From assembly GCA_028696185.1 (NCBI GenBank), contig JAQVHL010000018.1, positions 1 to 43,302 of the forward strand: a DNA stretch of 43,302 bases, read 5' to 3'. Of the stretch, positions 1 to 9,464 are shown in pieces. Both the position numbers and the translations under genes were made by a program. Every line of letters begins with the position of its first letter. Position 1 is the stretch's first letter. The DNA comes from Halothiobacillaceae bacterium (lineage in GTDB: Bacteria; Pseudomonadota; Gammaproteobacteria; Halothiobacillales; Halothiobacillaceae). The notes beneath the pieces are model-generated. The model worked only from the letters and a program-made list of their open reading frames with translations. It did no database searches and was not told the origin of the DNA.

Positions 1-136
1 GGACCGCCCTTCGGGCAAGCCCTGGCCTGACCTGCTCCAGCCGGGCCGCTCCGACGCGACATCCTGTCGCGGCGGAGCTAAATGGGCCATCCCTGGCCCA
101 TTTACCCGGCTTCCACAGGCCAGTCCATGGCGGTCC
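1..136. repeat. Nested inverted-repeat element (multi-stem palindrome)
   Basis: Five sets of complementary segments nest inside one another: 1-8 with 129-136, 22-29 with 116-123, 39-45 with 105-111, 48-53 with 73-78 (enclosing a GCGACA/TGTCGC stem at about 56-70), and an 11-bp stem 79-89/94-104 with a 4-nt loop. A further small hairpin sits at about 7-17. The 39-45/105-111 stem encloses two adjacent hairpins with almost no unpaired bases, so the whole folds as a three-way junction. It lies downstream of the minus-strand GGDEF/EAL gene. It may be a dispersed chromosomal palindromic repeat or a structured RNA; nothing here decides which. The rest of 137-287 holds no gene that I can support. Confidence 0.6.
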
Positions 137-287
137 CAAGGGGGCCCTTCCCTACGCCCACGCTCATCCAACAAACTTTTTGTAAACACCCTCTCAACCC
201 CGAAAGGGCGCTCCCTGTTCTCAGCTGATTGCACCCGGATGTCGCGTCAGATCAAGCAAGATCGGATGGATAATCCGGCTTGCCCTT

Positions 288-3080
288 TCAGACGGATTCA
301 TTCCAACGCTCAAACCACACCGGAGCCGGTTCCGGGCGCCCGTGCCAATACCCTTGATGGATGACGGCGCCGTGGCTGTCGAGAAACTCCACCTGAGCAT
401 GGGTTTCCACCCCTTCGGCCACCACTTTGAGCTGCATGTGCGCAGCAACGGCGAGGATGCTTTCCACCAGCGCCGCATCCCGCGGATTGCTGGGCGCGTC
501 CTGGATAAAGGCCCTGTCTATTTTCAGCTCGTTGATGGGTAGGCGCTTGAGATAAGCGAGCGACGAGTAGCCGGTGCCGAAATCGTCGATGGAAAACTGC
601 ACGCCCAGCGCGGCCAGCTCGTTCATCTTGCCTACCGCGTCATCCAGGTCGTGAATGAACAAGCCTTCCGTGATTTCCAGGGTCAGCAAGCGGGCATCGA
701 TGCCGCTGCTGGCCATCAAGCCGCGCAACCAGGGCACGAAACCCACCTGACGGAAATGCCGGGGGCTGAGATTGACCGACAAACGCAGTGGCAACCCGCT
801 GGCCTCCGCCCTTTTAAGCAAACGGCAGCTTTCGGCCATCACCCACACCCCCAGATCGACGATCAGGTCGGATTCCTCGGCCACCGGAATGAACTCGCCA
901 GGCGGAATCAGCCCGCGCGCGGGGTGCTGCCAGCGCAACAGGACTTCCGCTCCCACCAGACCTTCGCGAACGCACACCTGTGGCTGCAGGTAGAGGACCA
1001 GTTCGTCCGCCTGAAGCGCGTGTCGCAATTCGCGCTCGATACGGAAGTTGCGGGCCGCCGATTCGCCCATGCCGGGCTCGAAGAAGATCGTGCGATTCCC
1101 ACCCGCTTCCTTGGCACGGTGCAGAGCGCTGTCGGCACGACGTAGAACACTCGATGGCGACTCCTCGACATCCTCCTGTTCGGGCAGGACGGTGGCGCCA
1201 ATGCTGACGCTGATGGCGATGCGCTCTCCCTCCAGCTCGAAGGGCATACGCAGGGCGGTGTGGATTTTTTCTGCCATGGCGAGCGTGTAGCGACTGCCGC
1301 GCTCGCGCCCGTGGTTCACATCCGGCAGCAGGAGGGCGAATTCGTCGGCCGCCATGCGCGCAACCGTGTCGTTCTCGCGCACAAGGCTCGCCAGCCGTTC
1401 GCCTACGGCTCGCAGCAGCGCATCGCCCAGTGACGTGCCGCGCGCCTCGTTGATGATCTTGAATCGGTCGATATTCAACAGCAGCAGTGCGTTCATGCGC
1501 GCGTGATGACGGCAAGAGGCAATCACCTGCGCCAGACGGTCGCACAGCAGAGCACGGTTGGGCAGATCGGTAAGCGGATCAAAAAAGGCCAGGTGATGGA
1601 TGCGCGCCTCGGCCTGCTTGCGGGCGCTGATGTCCTGCTCGATGGCCAGAAAATGCGAAACACGCCCGTCGTCCTCGCGTACCGGGGCAATGATGGCGAA
1701 GGCCGCGTATTCGCTGCCGTCCGCGCGCTGGTTGATGAACTCGCCGCGCCAGACCTCCCCGTGCGCGAGTGCGCTCCACATCTGGCCATAGATGGACGGC
1801 GGGGTGCGGCCGGACTGCAGGAGGCGCGGGTTTTTCCCCAGCACCTGCGGCAGCGCGTAGCCCGTGTTGTGCATAAAGGCCGCGTTGACATACTCGATAG
1901 TGCCGGAGAGGTCCGTGATGATGATGCTTTCCGGGCTTTGCTCGACCGCGAGGCTCAGCTTGCGGATCAGGCCCGCCGAATCGTCGATACGGCGTTGGGC
2001 CGTCACCAGGGCGCGGTTGCGTGAGATCAATCGCAGCACCGTGAGCAGCAGGACCAGCCCGATCAGCGTCAGCAGGGCCAGCAGTGGCCCCTGCCAGCGC
2101 TGCCAGGCATCGGCCAGGGTAAAATCCGGCCGGTCGGCAAAGGGCGGCAGTCGCAACTGACGCAGCAACTCGTCGATGGCACGGTAATCGCCGGGAATGG
2201 TGAAACCGCCTATCGACAGACGCCGGACCAAGTCCCCATCGCGCGGCAGGGACAACAAGGCGGCGGCCACCTGCCGCGACAGGTCGGGCGGCACCTGGGG
2301 CATGGCGGCAAAGGGCCACTCCGGATACAGGCGGGTGCTGACCCGAAACGGGAAATCCGGCTCCAGCCGTGAACCGATAAGCTTGATGCGTCGCGCGTCC
2401 AGACGCCCCTGGGCCACCCTGGCTTCGAGAACCCCCGTACGCACGAAGCCGGCGTCCGCCCGCCCGTCGAGCACCGCATCGATGGCCAGCTCCTGCGGTT
2501 GACCGGTCTCGATCAGACGCAGCTCACGCACCGGGTCAATCCCGGCCCGCATCAGCTCCAGCGCCTGCATCTGATAGGCGCCCAGCGAGTTGCGCGCCGC
2601 GATGGCGACACGCTTGCCGCGCAAATCGGCCAGACGGGCCATATCGGTGCGCTCCGCGCGGGTGAAAATCACCCCACCGAAGCTCTGCACATCCATGCCG
2701 CCTTCGTGATTGACCAGCGAGGCAAGCGGCGAGGTGAGGCCATTGCGATACGTCAAAAGCACATAATGCGAGGGCTGGGTGAAGATGAAATCCACCCGCC
2801 GCTCGACTACTGCGGCTTCCAGTTCATCCAGATGGTAGGTCTGCAGCACGAAGCGCGAACCCGGCACCGCCCCGCTCAGGTAATCGGCCAAGGGCTGCCA
2901 GCGCTGCAGCGTGCGCGCCTTGTCCGTGTAGGACAGCACGGCGAGGTTCAGGATGCGTGGGTTTTCCGCCCCATTTTGCAGCCTGTCCTCAGCCATCGCC
3001 TGGCCGATCCCCCATCCCACTCCCAGAACGAACAACCCACGAACAAAGCCTAGGCCCCAACGTCTGCGGCTCCGACTCAC
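288..3080 (-). CDS. PhnD-like periplasmic sensor fused to PAS-GGDEF-EAL
   Basis: Predicted inner-membrane c-di-GMP protein of 930 aa. A signal/membrane segment (about 10-30) is followed by a periplasmic PhnD-like phosphonate/phosphite-binding domain (about 42-310), a transmembrane helix (331-353), PAS (about 375-490), GGDEF (about 497-670) and EAL (about 685-925). The GGDEF signature is degenerate, AADEF at 577-581, so cyclase activity is doubtful. The EAL signature reads EVL at 712-714, but the DDFGTGYSSL loop and an EITEG segment are kept, so phosphodiesterase activity is possible. The start is GTG and overlaps the stop of the upstream gene (GTGA), which implies translational coupling with the paralogous gene at 3077-5419. 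The ligand of the sensor domain is unknown. Confidence 0.9.
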   Translation of the reverse strand: MSRSRRRWGLGFVRGLFVLGVGWGIGQAMAEDRLQNGAENPRILNLAVLSYTDKARTLQRWQPLADYLSGAVPGSRFVLQTYHLDELEAAVVERRVDFIFTQPSHYVLLTYRNGLTSPLASLVNHEGGMDVQSFGGVIFTRAERTDMARLADLRGKRVAIAARNSLGAYQMQALELMRAGIDPVRELRLIETGQPQELAIDAVLDGRADAGFVRTGVLEARVAQGRLDARRIKLIGSRLEPDFPFRVSTRLYPEWPFAAMPQVPPDLSRQVAAALLSLPRDGDLVRRLSIGGFTIPGDYRAIDELLRQLRLPPFADRPDFTLADAWQRWQGPLLALLTLIGLVLLLTVLRLISRNRALVTAQRRIDDSAGLIRKLSLAVEQSPESIIITDLSGTIEYVNAAFMHNTGYALPQVLGKNPRLLQSGRTPPSIYGQMWSALAHGEVWRGEFINQRADGSEYAAFAIIAPVREDDGRVSHFLAIEQDISARKQAEARIHHLAFFDPLTDLPNRALLCDRLAQVIASCRHHARMNALLLLNIDRFKIINEARGTSLGDALLRAVGERLASLVRENDTVARMAADEFALLLPDVNHGRERGSRYTLAMAEKIHTALRMPFELEGERIAISVSIGATVLPEQEDVEESPSSVLRRADSALHRAKEAGGNRTIFFEPGMGESAARNFRIERELRHALQADELVLYLQPQVCVREGLVGAEVLLRWQHPARGLIPPGEFIPVAEESDLIVDLGVWVMAESCRLLKRAEASGLPLRLSVNLSPRHFRQVGFVPWLRGLMASSGIDARLLTLEITEGLFIHDLDDAVGKMNELAALGVQFSIDDFGTGYSSLAYLKRLPINELKIDRAFIQDAPSNPRDAALVESILAVAAHMQLKVVAEGVETHAQVEFLDSHGAVIHQGYWHGRPEPAPVWFERWNESV

Positions 3081-5419
3081 TGTGCCAGCTCCACCCGGTT
3101 CCGCCCCCCCTGCTTGGCCCGGTAAAGTGCCGCGTCGGCACGCGCCAGGGCCGCCTCCGGTCGCGCATCGAGCGCGCCCAGGCGCGCAAGCCCCAGGCTA
3201 ACCGTGACGCCAATGGCACCAATGCCTTCAATCTCCACCGCCCGACCGGCCACGGCCTCGCGCAGCCGTTCGGCAAGAACGCAGGCCGCCTCGACTTCGG
3301 TTTCCGGCAGCAGGACGGCGAATTCCTCGCCGCCCAGGCGTCCGGCCAGATCGGTGCGTCGCAGATGCTGTCGAAGCGTTTCGGCAAAAGCTACCAGCAC
3401 CGCATCACCGGCGGCATGACCGTACTGGTCGTTGATCCGTTTGAAATGGTCCAGGTCGAGCATCAGCAACACTGCGGATTTGCCAAAACGGCGGATACGG
3501 GCATGCTCGCGCTCCAGGGCTTCCACAAAATGACGCCGGTTCGGCAGGCCGGTCAGCTCATCCGTGGAAGCCAGCTCGATCAGGCGCTGCTCCATGCGCT
3601 TGCGCTCGGTAATATCCTGAAACACCACGACGGCCCCCACGCGCTCACCGAACTCGACCATCGGCGTGACCTTCAGATGGACCGACACCGGCGCGCCGTC
3701 ATGACGGAAGAATACGTCCTCATCCTCGCGCACCTTGCCATCGCGCAGGGTCTTGAAAATGGGGCAGGATTCGTGCGAATAAATCGCGCCATCCTCATGC
3801 CGGTAATGAAACAGCAGGTGCTCGTCCTCGCCGATCACCTCCTCACGCTGGTATCCGAGCAGGGCAAGGGCCGCCGGGTTGACGAAGATGCAACGGCCGT
3901 TCAGGTCCACACCGAAGATGCCGTCACCCGCCGATTCGAGCAGCAGGGTATTGCGCTGAGCCAGACGCTCGGACTGGCGCTCGCTCTCCTTGCGTGCGCT
4001 GATGTCCTGGAAGACGGCGACCGAGCCGATCAGACGCCCCTGCTCGATCAATGGGCTGACGACCAGCTCAACCGGAAAACCGCGCCCATCCTTGCGAAAA
4101 AACCACTCCTCCACCCGTCGCGTCTGCCCATCGCGGGAGCTCAGATAAATCGGGCATTCGTCCATCGGATAGGGGCGACCATCGCGGCGATGGTGATGGA
4201 ACAGGGCGTGCTGATCCTGCCCCAGCGCCTCGCTCTCCCGCACACCGAGCAATTCCAGCCCGGCGGCGTTGATAAAGGTACAGCGCCCGTCGCTGTCGGT
4301 GCCGTAGACCCCTTCCCCCAGCGTGGAGAGCAGGCGCTCGAAACGAGCCCGCTCGCCCTTCTCGCGCCGCAGGACCAGCGCAAGCTTGAGTGACAGGGTC
4401 AGAATCACCCCCAGCCCGGCGAGCAGCGCAGCCCCCGCCCAGCCCCAGCGCGCCAGCGCATCCTCCAGAGTGAAGTCCGGCGCCACATCGAACGGCGGCA
4501 GACGCAGGCGGCGGGCCATCTCCTCCACCGGAAGGTAATCCGCAGGAATCGAATAACCGTAAATTCCGGCCGCCACCGCTGCCGGATCGTCCGGCTCCAG
4601 GGCAAACAAGGCGGCCGCCACATGGCGAATCGAGCGTTCACTGACTTGCGGCAGGGCAAACACCGGCCATTCAGGGTACAGGCGCGTAGACACCTTGTGC
4701 GGGAAATCCGGAAAATACTGCGCATTGATGATTTTCAACGCGCGCGGCGGCAAAGCGCCCTCCGCCTCCATGCGCTCCAGCACGCCGTCTCGCACGAAAC
4801 CCACATCGGCCTCACCGGACAGCACGGCGCGCACCACCGCTTCGTGCGTGACCAACGTGCGCAGCTCGCCCACATCCTTGGGCAGGCGCAAACCCGCCAG
4901 ATGGAGCTCATATGCCTGGGCGCGGTAGCCGCCCATGTTGTCCGTGCCCGGCACAGCAATGATCTTGCCGCGCAGATCTTCCAGCCGGTTGATTTCGCGC
5001 CGGGAGGCAGAGGTCAGAATCACCCCGCCCAGTTCATTTACTGGCATCCCGTCCACCGACTCGACCAGGGTCGCGACCACCCCGGTCAAGGGCTGCTGCT
5101 TGCGCGCGACCAGGAAGTGGGTGGGATTGGTGGTGACAAGATCAACCTGCCCCGCCGCGATACGCCTGTCCAGCTCGGTCTGAGGCAGCACGTCAAGCCG
5201 CAGGCGCTCTTCTTTCAGAACGCCATTGAGGTAATCGACCAGCGGTTGGTATTTGGCGCGTGTACGTTCCTCCCCCAGGTAACTGAACACACCGAAAACC
5301 AGCTCATTGCGCGCTGGATCGCGCGGGGTCTCGTCCGCCCGCAGCGTACCGGCACCCAAACCGGCCAGACACAAGCCTGCGACGATCCAACCCAACCGGA
5401 GACTTGGCCTGTTGCTCAT
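3077..5419 (-). CDS. PhnD-like periplasmic sensor fused to PAS-PAS-GGDEF (diguanylate cyclase)
   Basis: Predicted membrane diguanylate cyclase, 780 aa from the ATG at 5419, chosen because GGGAG lies upstream and a signal peptide follows directly. Order: signal peptide, PhnD-like binding domain (about 35-300), transmembrane helix (about 325-348), two PAS domains whose sequences resemble each other (both carry a phrase on the LLG pattern and a DECPI/ESCPI stretch), then GGDEF with an intact GGEEF at 696-700. The neighbouring gene 288-3080 has the same sensor architecture, so the pair probably arose by duplication: this one keeps synthase residues and the other keeps EAL residues. They may act as opposing outputs of the same or similar periplasmic cues. 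The 202-nt gap to rmuC holds no other gene. Confidence 0.9.
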   Translation of the reverse strand: MSNRPSLRLGWIVAGLCLAGLGAGTLRADETPRDPARNELVFGVFSYLGEERTRAKYQPLVDYLNGVLKEERLRLDVLPQTELDRRIAAGQVDLVTTNPTHFLVARKQQPLTGVVATLVESVDGMPVNELGGVILTSASRREINRLEDLRGKIIAVPGTDNMGGYRAQAYELHLAGLRLPKDVGELRTLVTHEAVVRAVLSGEADVGFVRDGVLERMEAEGALPPRALKIINAQYFPDFPHKVSTRLYPEWPVFALPQVSERSIRHVAAALFALEPDDPAAVAAGIYGYSIPADYLPVEEMARRLRLPPFDVAPDFTLEDALARWGWAGAALLAGLGVILTLSLKLALVLRREKGERARFERLLSTLGEGVYGTDSDGRCTFINAAGLELLGVRESEALGQDQHALFHHHRRDGRPYPMDECPIYLSSRDGQTRRVEEWFFRKDGRGFPVELVVSPLIEQGRLIGSVAVFQDISARKESERQSERLAQRNTLLLESAGDGIFGVDLNGRCIFVNPAALALLGYQREEVIGEDEHLLFHYRHEDGAIYSHESCPIFKTLRDGKVREDEDVFFRHDGAPVSVHLKVTPMVEFGERVGAVVVFQDITERKRMEQRLIELASTDELTGLPNRRHFVEALEREHARIRRFGKSAVLLMLDLDHFKRINDQYGHAAGDAVLVAFAETLRQHLRRTDLAGRLGGEEFAVLLPETEVEAACVLAERLREAVAGRAVEIEGIGAIGVTVSLGLARLGALDARPEAALARADAALYRAKQGGRNRVELAQ

Positions 5420-5621
5420 CACGCACTCTCCCGGCGACGGCGGTTCGCTCCTGCTCCCAAAGCGCCGCGCGTTCTGTTCCGCCCCCCCTTGGTGCGGTCG
5501 TCTTTCTTTATACGCAGTAGCATGGGAAACCGCGACTGGGCACCCCGTGCACACTTATAAACTCATTTTATCAGCAAGCACGTCGAGCCACGCATAGCAC
5601 GACAGGATAAGGAACCCAGGG

Positions 5622-7250
5622 CTACTCCTCCCCCGCCGCCGCAATCAGGGATTCGGGCAGACTCTTGGACGGCTTGATCCCCAGCTCACGCAGCATTTCC
5701 GCCTGGCGGATCACATTACCCCGACCGGTGGAGAGCTTGGACAGCGCGCCGTCATAGTCCTTGCGCGCCTGCTCCAGCCGGTTGCCCAGAGACTGCATGT
5801 CGGCGACGAAACCCGAAAGCTTGTCGTACAGCTCCGCACCGCGCCGGGCAATCTCCTGCGCATTGCGTGTCTGCGCCTCCTGCCGCCACAGATGCGCCAC
5901 GGTACGCACGACAAACAGCAGGGTCGAGGGGCTGACCAGGAGCACATTCTTCTGCCAGGCATCCATGAACAGCTCGCGGTCGTGGGTAATGGCGAGCATG
6001 AACGCCGGCTCCACCGGCACGAACATCAGCACGAAATCCAGCGAGCCCAGACCGTAGAGCGTCTGGTAATTGCGCTCGGACAGTCCGCGGATGTGCGCGC
6101 GCACCGAGGCCAGATGCTGCCGCAGCGCTTCCTGGCGGGCCGGGGCGTCGTCCTCGGCGTTGACATACTGCTCGTAGGCGATCAGCGAGACCTTGGCATC
6201 GATGACCAGATGCCGCTCGCCCGGCAGATGCACCACCACGTCCGGCTGCGCGCGGCTGCCGTCCTCGCGGGTGTGGCTTTCCTGCACGTCGTATTCCTCG
6301 CCCCGGCGCAACCCGGAGGCTTCCAGCACCCGCTCCAGCACCAGCTCCCCCCAATTGCCCTGCGCCTTCGTCGATCCCTTCAGCGCGCGGGTGAGGCTTT
6401 TCGCATCCGCGCTCAGGGTGCGGTTGAGCTCCATCAGCTGACGCACCTGCTCGGCCAGCGCCGAACGATCCTTGCCCTCCTGGACATAGACTTCCTCGAC
6501 CTTGCCCTGGAACTCCTGCAGCTTCACCCGCAGCGGGTCGAGCAACTGGCCGATGTTGGTCTGGTTCTGTTCGGTGAAGCGGCGCGATTTCTCTTCGAGG
6601 ATGTCGCTGGCCAGCGCGCGGAACTGGTTCGCCAGCGTCTCGCGCGCGGAATCCAGCAGTGCAAGCTTCTCCGCCGCCTGACCGCGCTCGGCCTCAAGCT
6701 GGGTGGACAGTTCGGCAAGCTTCGCCCCGGCGCGGGAAAGCTCCGCCTCAAGCGCTTCCCGCCGCGTGGTTTCGTCCTGGGCCTGCACGCGCAGCCGCGC
6801 CAGCGTCTCGCGCTCGGCCGCAAGCTCCGACTGCGCGCGGCCTGACAACTCGCGCAGATCCGCCGCCTGCCGCTGCGCCACCGCCAGCGCCTGCTCGATG
6901 TCCGCCAGCCGCTGCTCCAGCACCGGCACCCGTCCGGCACGCTCCGACAGGCGCGCGTTCTCATCCCGCACCCGCTCAAGATGCGCGCGCAGATCCTGCT
7001 CCAGCGCCCGAAGCCCCGCCTGTTGCTCGTTCAGTTGCGCACGCTCGTGCTCTGCCGCATGCAGCCGCTCGGAAAGTGCTGCCTGCGCCACCGCGCCTTC
7101 CGCATGCGCGCGCTCCACCCGCGCCGCATTTCCCGCGCGCGCGATCAACCCGGCGAAAAGCCCCCCGATCAGCCCCCCCCCGCCCAACGCCGCCCAGAAC
7201 AGCGGGCTGCGCCAGAAAAGATTCGGGTCGCAAAACAATGAGACATCCAT
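5622..7250 (-). CDS. rmuC: DNA recombination protein RmuC
   Basis: RmuC family, 542 aa from the ATG at 7250 (MDVSLF). An N-terminal membrane helix (about 12-32, rich in Gly/Leu/Ala) is followed by a long Glu/Ala/Arg-rich coiled coil (about 35-225) and the RmuC nuclease-like domain (about 235-520), which contains the conserved stretch around 'VIDAKVSLIAYEQYVNA'. RmuC limits DNA inversions at short inverted repeats in E. coli; its fold belongs to the PD-(D/E)XK nuclease group. The gene is co-directional with the two GGDEF genes downstream, but the gap makes co-transcription uncertain. Confidence 0.93.
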   Translation of the reverse strand: MDVSLFCDPNLFWRSPLFWAALGGGGLIGGLFAGLIARAGNAARVERAHAEGAVAQAALSERLHAAEHERAQLNEQQAGLRALEQDLRAHLERVRDENARLSERAGRVPVLEQRLADIEQALAVAQRQAADLRELSGRAQSELAAERETLARLRVQAQDETTRREALEAELSRAGAKLAELSTQLEAERGQAAEKLALLDSARETLANQFRALASDILEEKSRRFTEQNQTNIGQLLDPLRVKLQEFQGKVEEVYVQEGKDRSALAEQVRQLMELNRTLSADAKSLTRALKGSTKAQGNWGELVLERVLEASGLRRGEEYDVQESHTREDGSRAQPDVVVHLPGERHLVIDAKVSLIAYEQYVNAEDDAPARQEALRQHLASVRAHIRGLSERNYQTLYGLGSLDFVLMFVPVEPAFMLAITHDRELFMDAWQKNVLLVSPSTLLFVVRTVAHLWRQEAQTRNAQEIARRGAELYDKLSGFVADMQSLGNRLEQARKDYDGALSKLSTGRGNVIRQAEMLRELGIKPSKSLPESLIAAAGEE

Positions 7251-7454
7251 CGGTATTCCGTTCTTTTTTACGCAAGGCGCACAGAGTACCCGCTTACCGC
7301 CCAAGCCCACAAAACACACCCACAAAACAGTGTGTCGATGTCGCAAACCCGACACGACGGGCAGCCGACAAACCGCGACAGAATCCCGCATCGACAGTGG
7401 GCGTACTTCTTGCCTTTCCCCAATAAACGTCGCACAGCACTGCCCGGAGGCCGC

Positions 7455-8318
7455 ATGACAACCACGCTCACCGATGCCCTGTTCGAGACCCTTGCCGAAG
7501 GGCTGCGCTCAGGCACGATCATCCCCTGCCTGGGGCCACAGGCACTTTCCGACGTGCGTCACCGGGAAACCGGCGCGAAGATCCCGGCCACCAGCGACGA
7601 ACTGATCCTGGCCATGAACAACGGCCAGCCGATGGCCCCGCGCCTGATGTATGAATTCCCACGCGCCGCGATGCACATCGAGCTCAAGAGCGGACGCAAC
7701 AAGGTCACGCGCTTTCTGAGCGACACCTACGGCCCGGATGTCTGGAGCCCGGCGGCTCTGCACGACGCGCTCTCTGAACTCTGCCCGCCGCTTGTCATCG
7801 ACCTCAACCGCGACACCGGCCTGCAGAAACACTACGCCCGCCGTCCGCACACCCTCGTGGTGGGCGTCGCGCGCATCGCCGGCACCGCCTTCCGCTACCG
7901 GCTCTACCGCCATGGCGGCGAGCCCGACGCAGGCTACGAAGAAACCAGCGAGGACGGCATCGACCCGGCGCTGCCCGTGCTGTTCAAACCGCTGGGCACG
8001 CCCTGGCCCGAGGCGAACTACATCGCCTCGGACGCGGATTTTGTCGACTACATCACCGAACTGATGGGCGGCTTCGCCATTCCGGGCTTTTTGAAGCGCT
8101 TCCGCGAAGGCAAGCGCTACCTGCTGCTGGGCTTCAACTTGAAGCGTGACACCGAACGCATGATTCTCAACGACCTCCTGTATGCCGGCGCCGGTGGCTG
8201 GGCCCTGTTGCCGGAAACGGCGAACCGCAAGGGCGAACGCTTCCTGGAGCGCCACGGACTCACCCCGGTTACCGGCGATTTCGCCGCACAAATCAAGGCG
8301 CCCGCCAGCGCCGCCTGA
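7455..8318 (+). CDS. SIR2-like domain protein
   Basis: A 287-aa soluble protein starting at ATG 7455 after a CGGAGG ribosome-binding site. The pattern matches SIR2_2-type proteins: an early 'IIPCLGPQAL' segment in the position of the NAD-binding Gly loop, a central LHDALSEL...LVIDLN segment, a 'FKPLGT' segment in the place of the usual K-hG, and a C-terminal 'YLLLGFNLKRD' motif. The NAD-dependent activity is inferred from family only, and the usual catalytic signature of true sirtuins is not obvious. It is 27 nt upstream of a NifF-type flavodoxin and probably co-transcribed, which suggests a link to nitrogen fixation or redox metabolism rather than defence. Confidence 0.65.
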   Translation: MTTTLTDALFETLAEGLRSGTIIPCLGPQALSDVRHRETGAKIPATSDELILAMNNGQPMAPRLMYEFPRAAMHIELKSGRNKVTRFLSDTYGPDVWSPAALHDALSELCPPLVIDLNRDTGLQKHYARRPHTLVVGVARIAGTAFRYRLYRHGGEPDAGYEETSEDGIDPALPVLFKPLGTPWPEANYIASDADFVDYITELMGGFAIPGFLKRFREGKRYLLLGFNLKRDTERMILNDLLYAGAGGWALLPETANRKGERFLERHGLTPVTGDFAAQIKAPASAA

Positions 8319-8888
<570 letters not shown>

Positions 8889-8903
8889 GGTGTTGCACGC
8901 CCG

Positions 8904-9311
8904 TCACTGCGACGGGCGCTTGCGCCACATCTGCCACAACCCGATGCCAAGACAGGCCAGCGAAAAGCCAAAAAGCAGTGCTGAATACACGGCCATGTGC
9001 AACTGACGGGCCTGCTGGGCGGGCCAGTTGTTCAGGCGGACCGTCACCTGCTGTGGCGTCAGGACCACCGTTTCGCCTCCTGACGCCACCCAGCGCACCT
9101 GCCCCTGGGCCAGCGCCGTTTCCAGCGGCTGACCATTGACCCGCACATGCACCTCCCCGCGTGCCTGCTCAAGCGTGGGCTGCATGTTGACATGCGTCCA
9201 CCAGATATCCCGGTCCCCCCAGAAAGCTTCGGCCATATGCGTGGCAAGCTGAGAACCGGCGACAAAAAACCCAATCATGCCGATCAGGAACAGGGCGTTC
9301 ATACGTTTCAT
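8904..9311 (-). CDS. Small two-helix membrane protein, unknown function
   Basis: I start this at ATG 9311 (MKRMNALF), giving 135 aa; the longer open frame upstream has no ribosome site. There is an N-terminal membrane helix (about 4-24), a soluble, probably periplasmic region of roughly 80 aa rich in Gln and Val, and a second helix (about 105-126) followed by a basic tail. I do not recognise the family. It converges with the flavodoxin gene (15 nt between stops) and is upstream of nothing obvious. Confidence 0.7.
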   Translation of the reverse strand: MKRMNALFLIGMIGFFVAGSQLATHMAEAFWGDRDIWWTHVNMQPTLEQARGEVHVRVNGQPLETALAQGQVRWVASGGETVVLTPQQVTVRLNNWPAQQARQLHMAVYSALLFGFSLACLGIGLWQMWRKRPSQ

Positions 9312-9464
9312 GGAAAAACTCCGGCAATAACCAGTGCAAGGCCGTAGGGAAGTATAACTATCGGGCACCGGAGTGTTTTCTGCAGGAAAGGGGGCACCGC
9401 CAAAGGCTTTGTTCCCCCTACCCGACACCCCATTGGCCGTGTCCTGTCCGGCAAGTGCCATGAC

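Noticed and set aside
2957-4393. 478-aa plus-strand open frame
   Set aside because: It is antisense to the GGDEF gene, has no ribosome site and shows composition typical of a shadow frame in GC-rich DNA.
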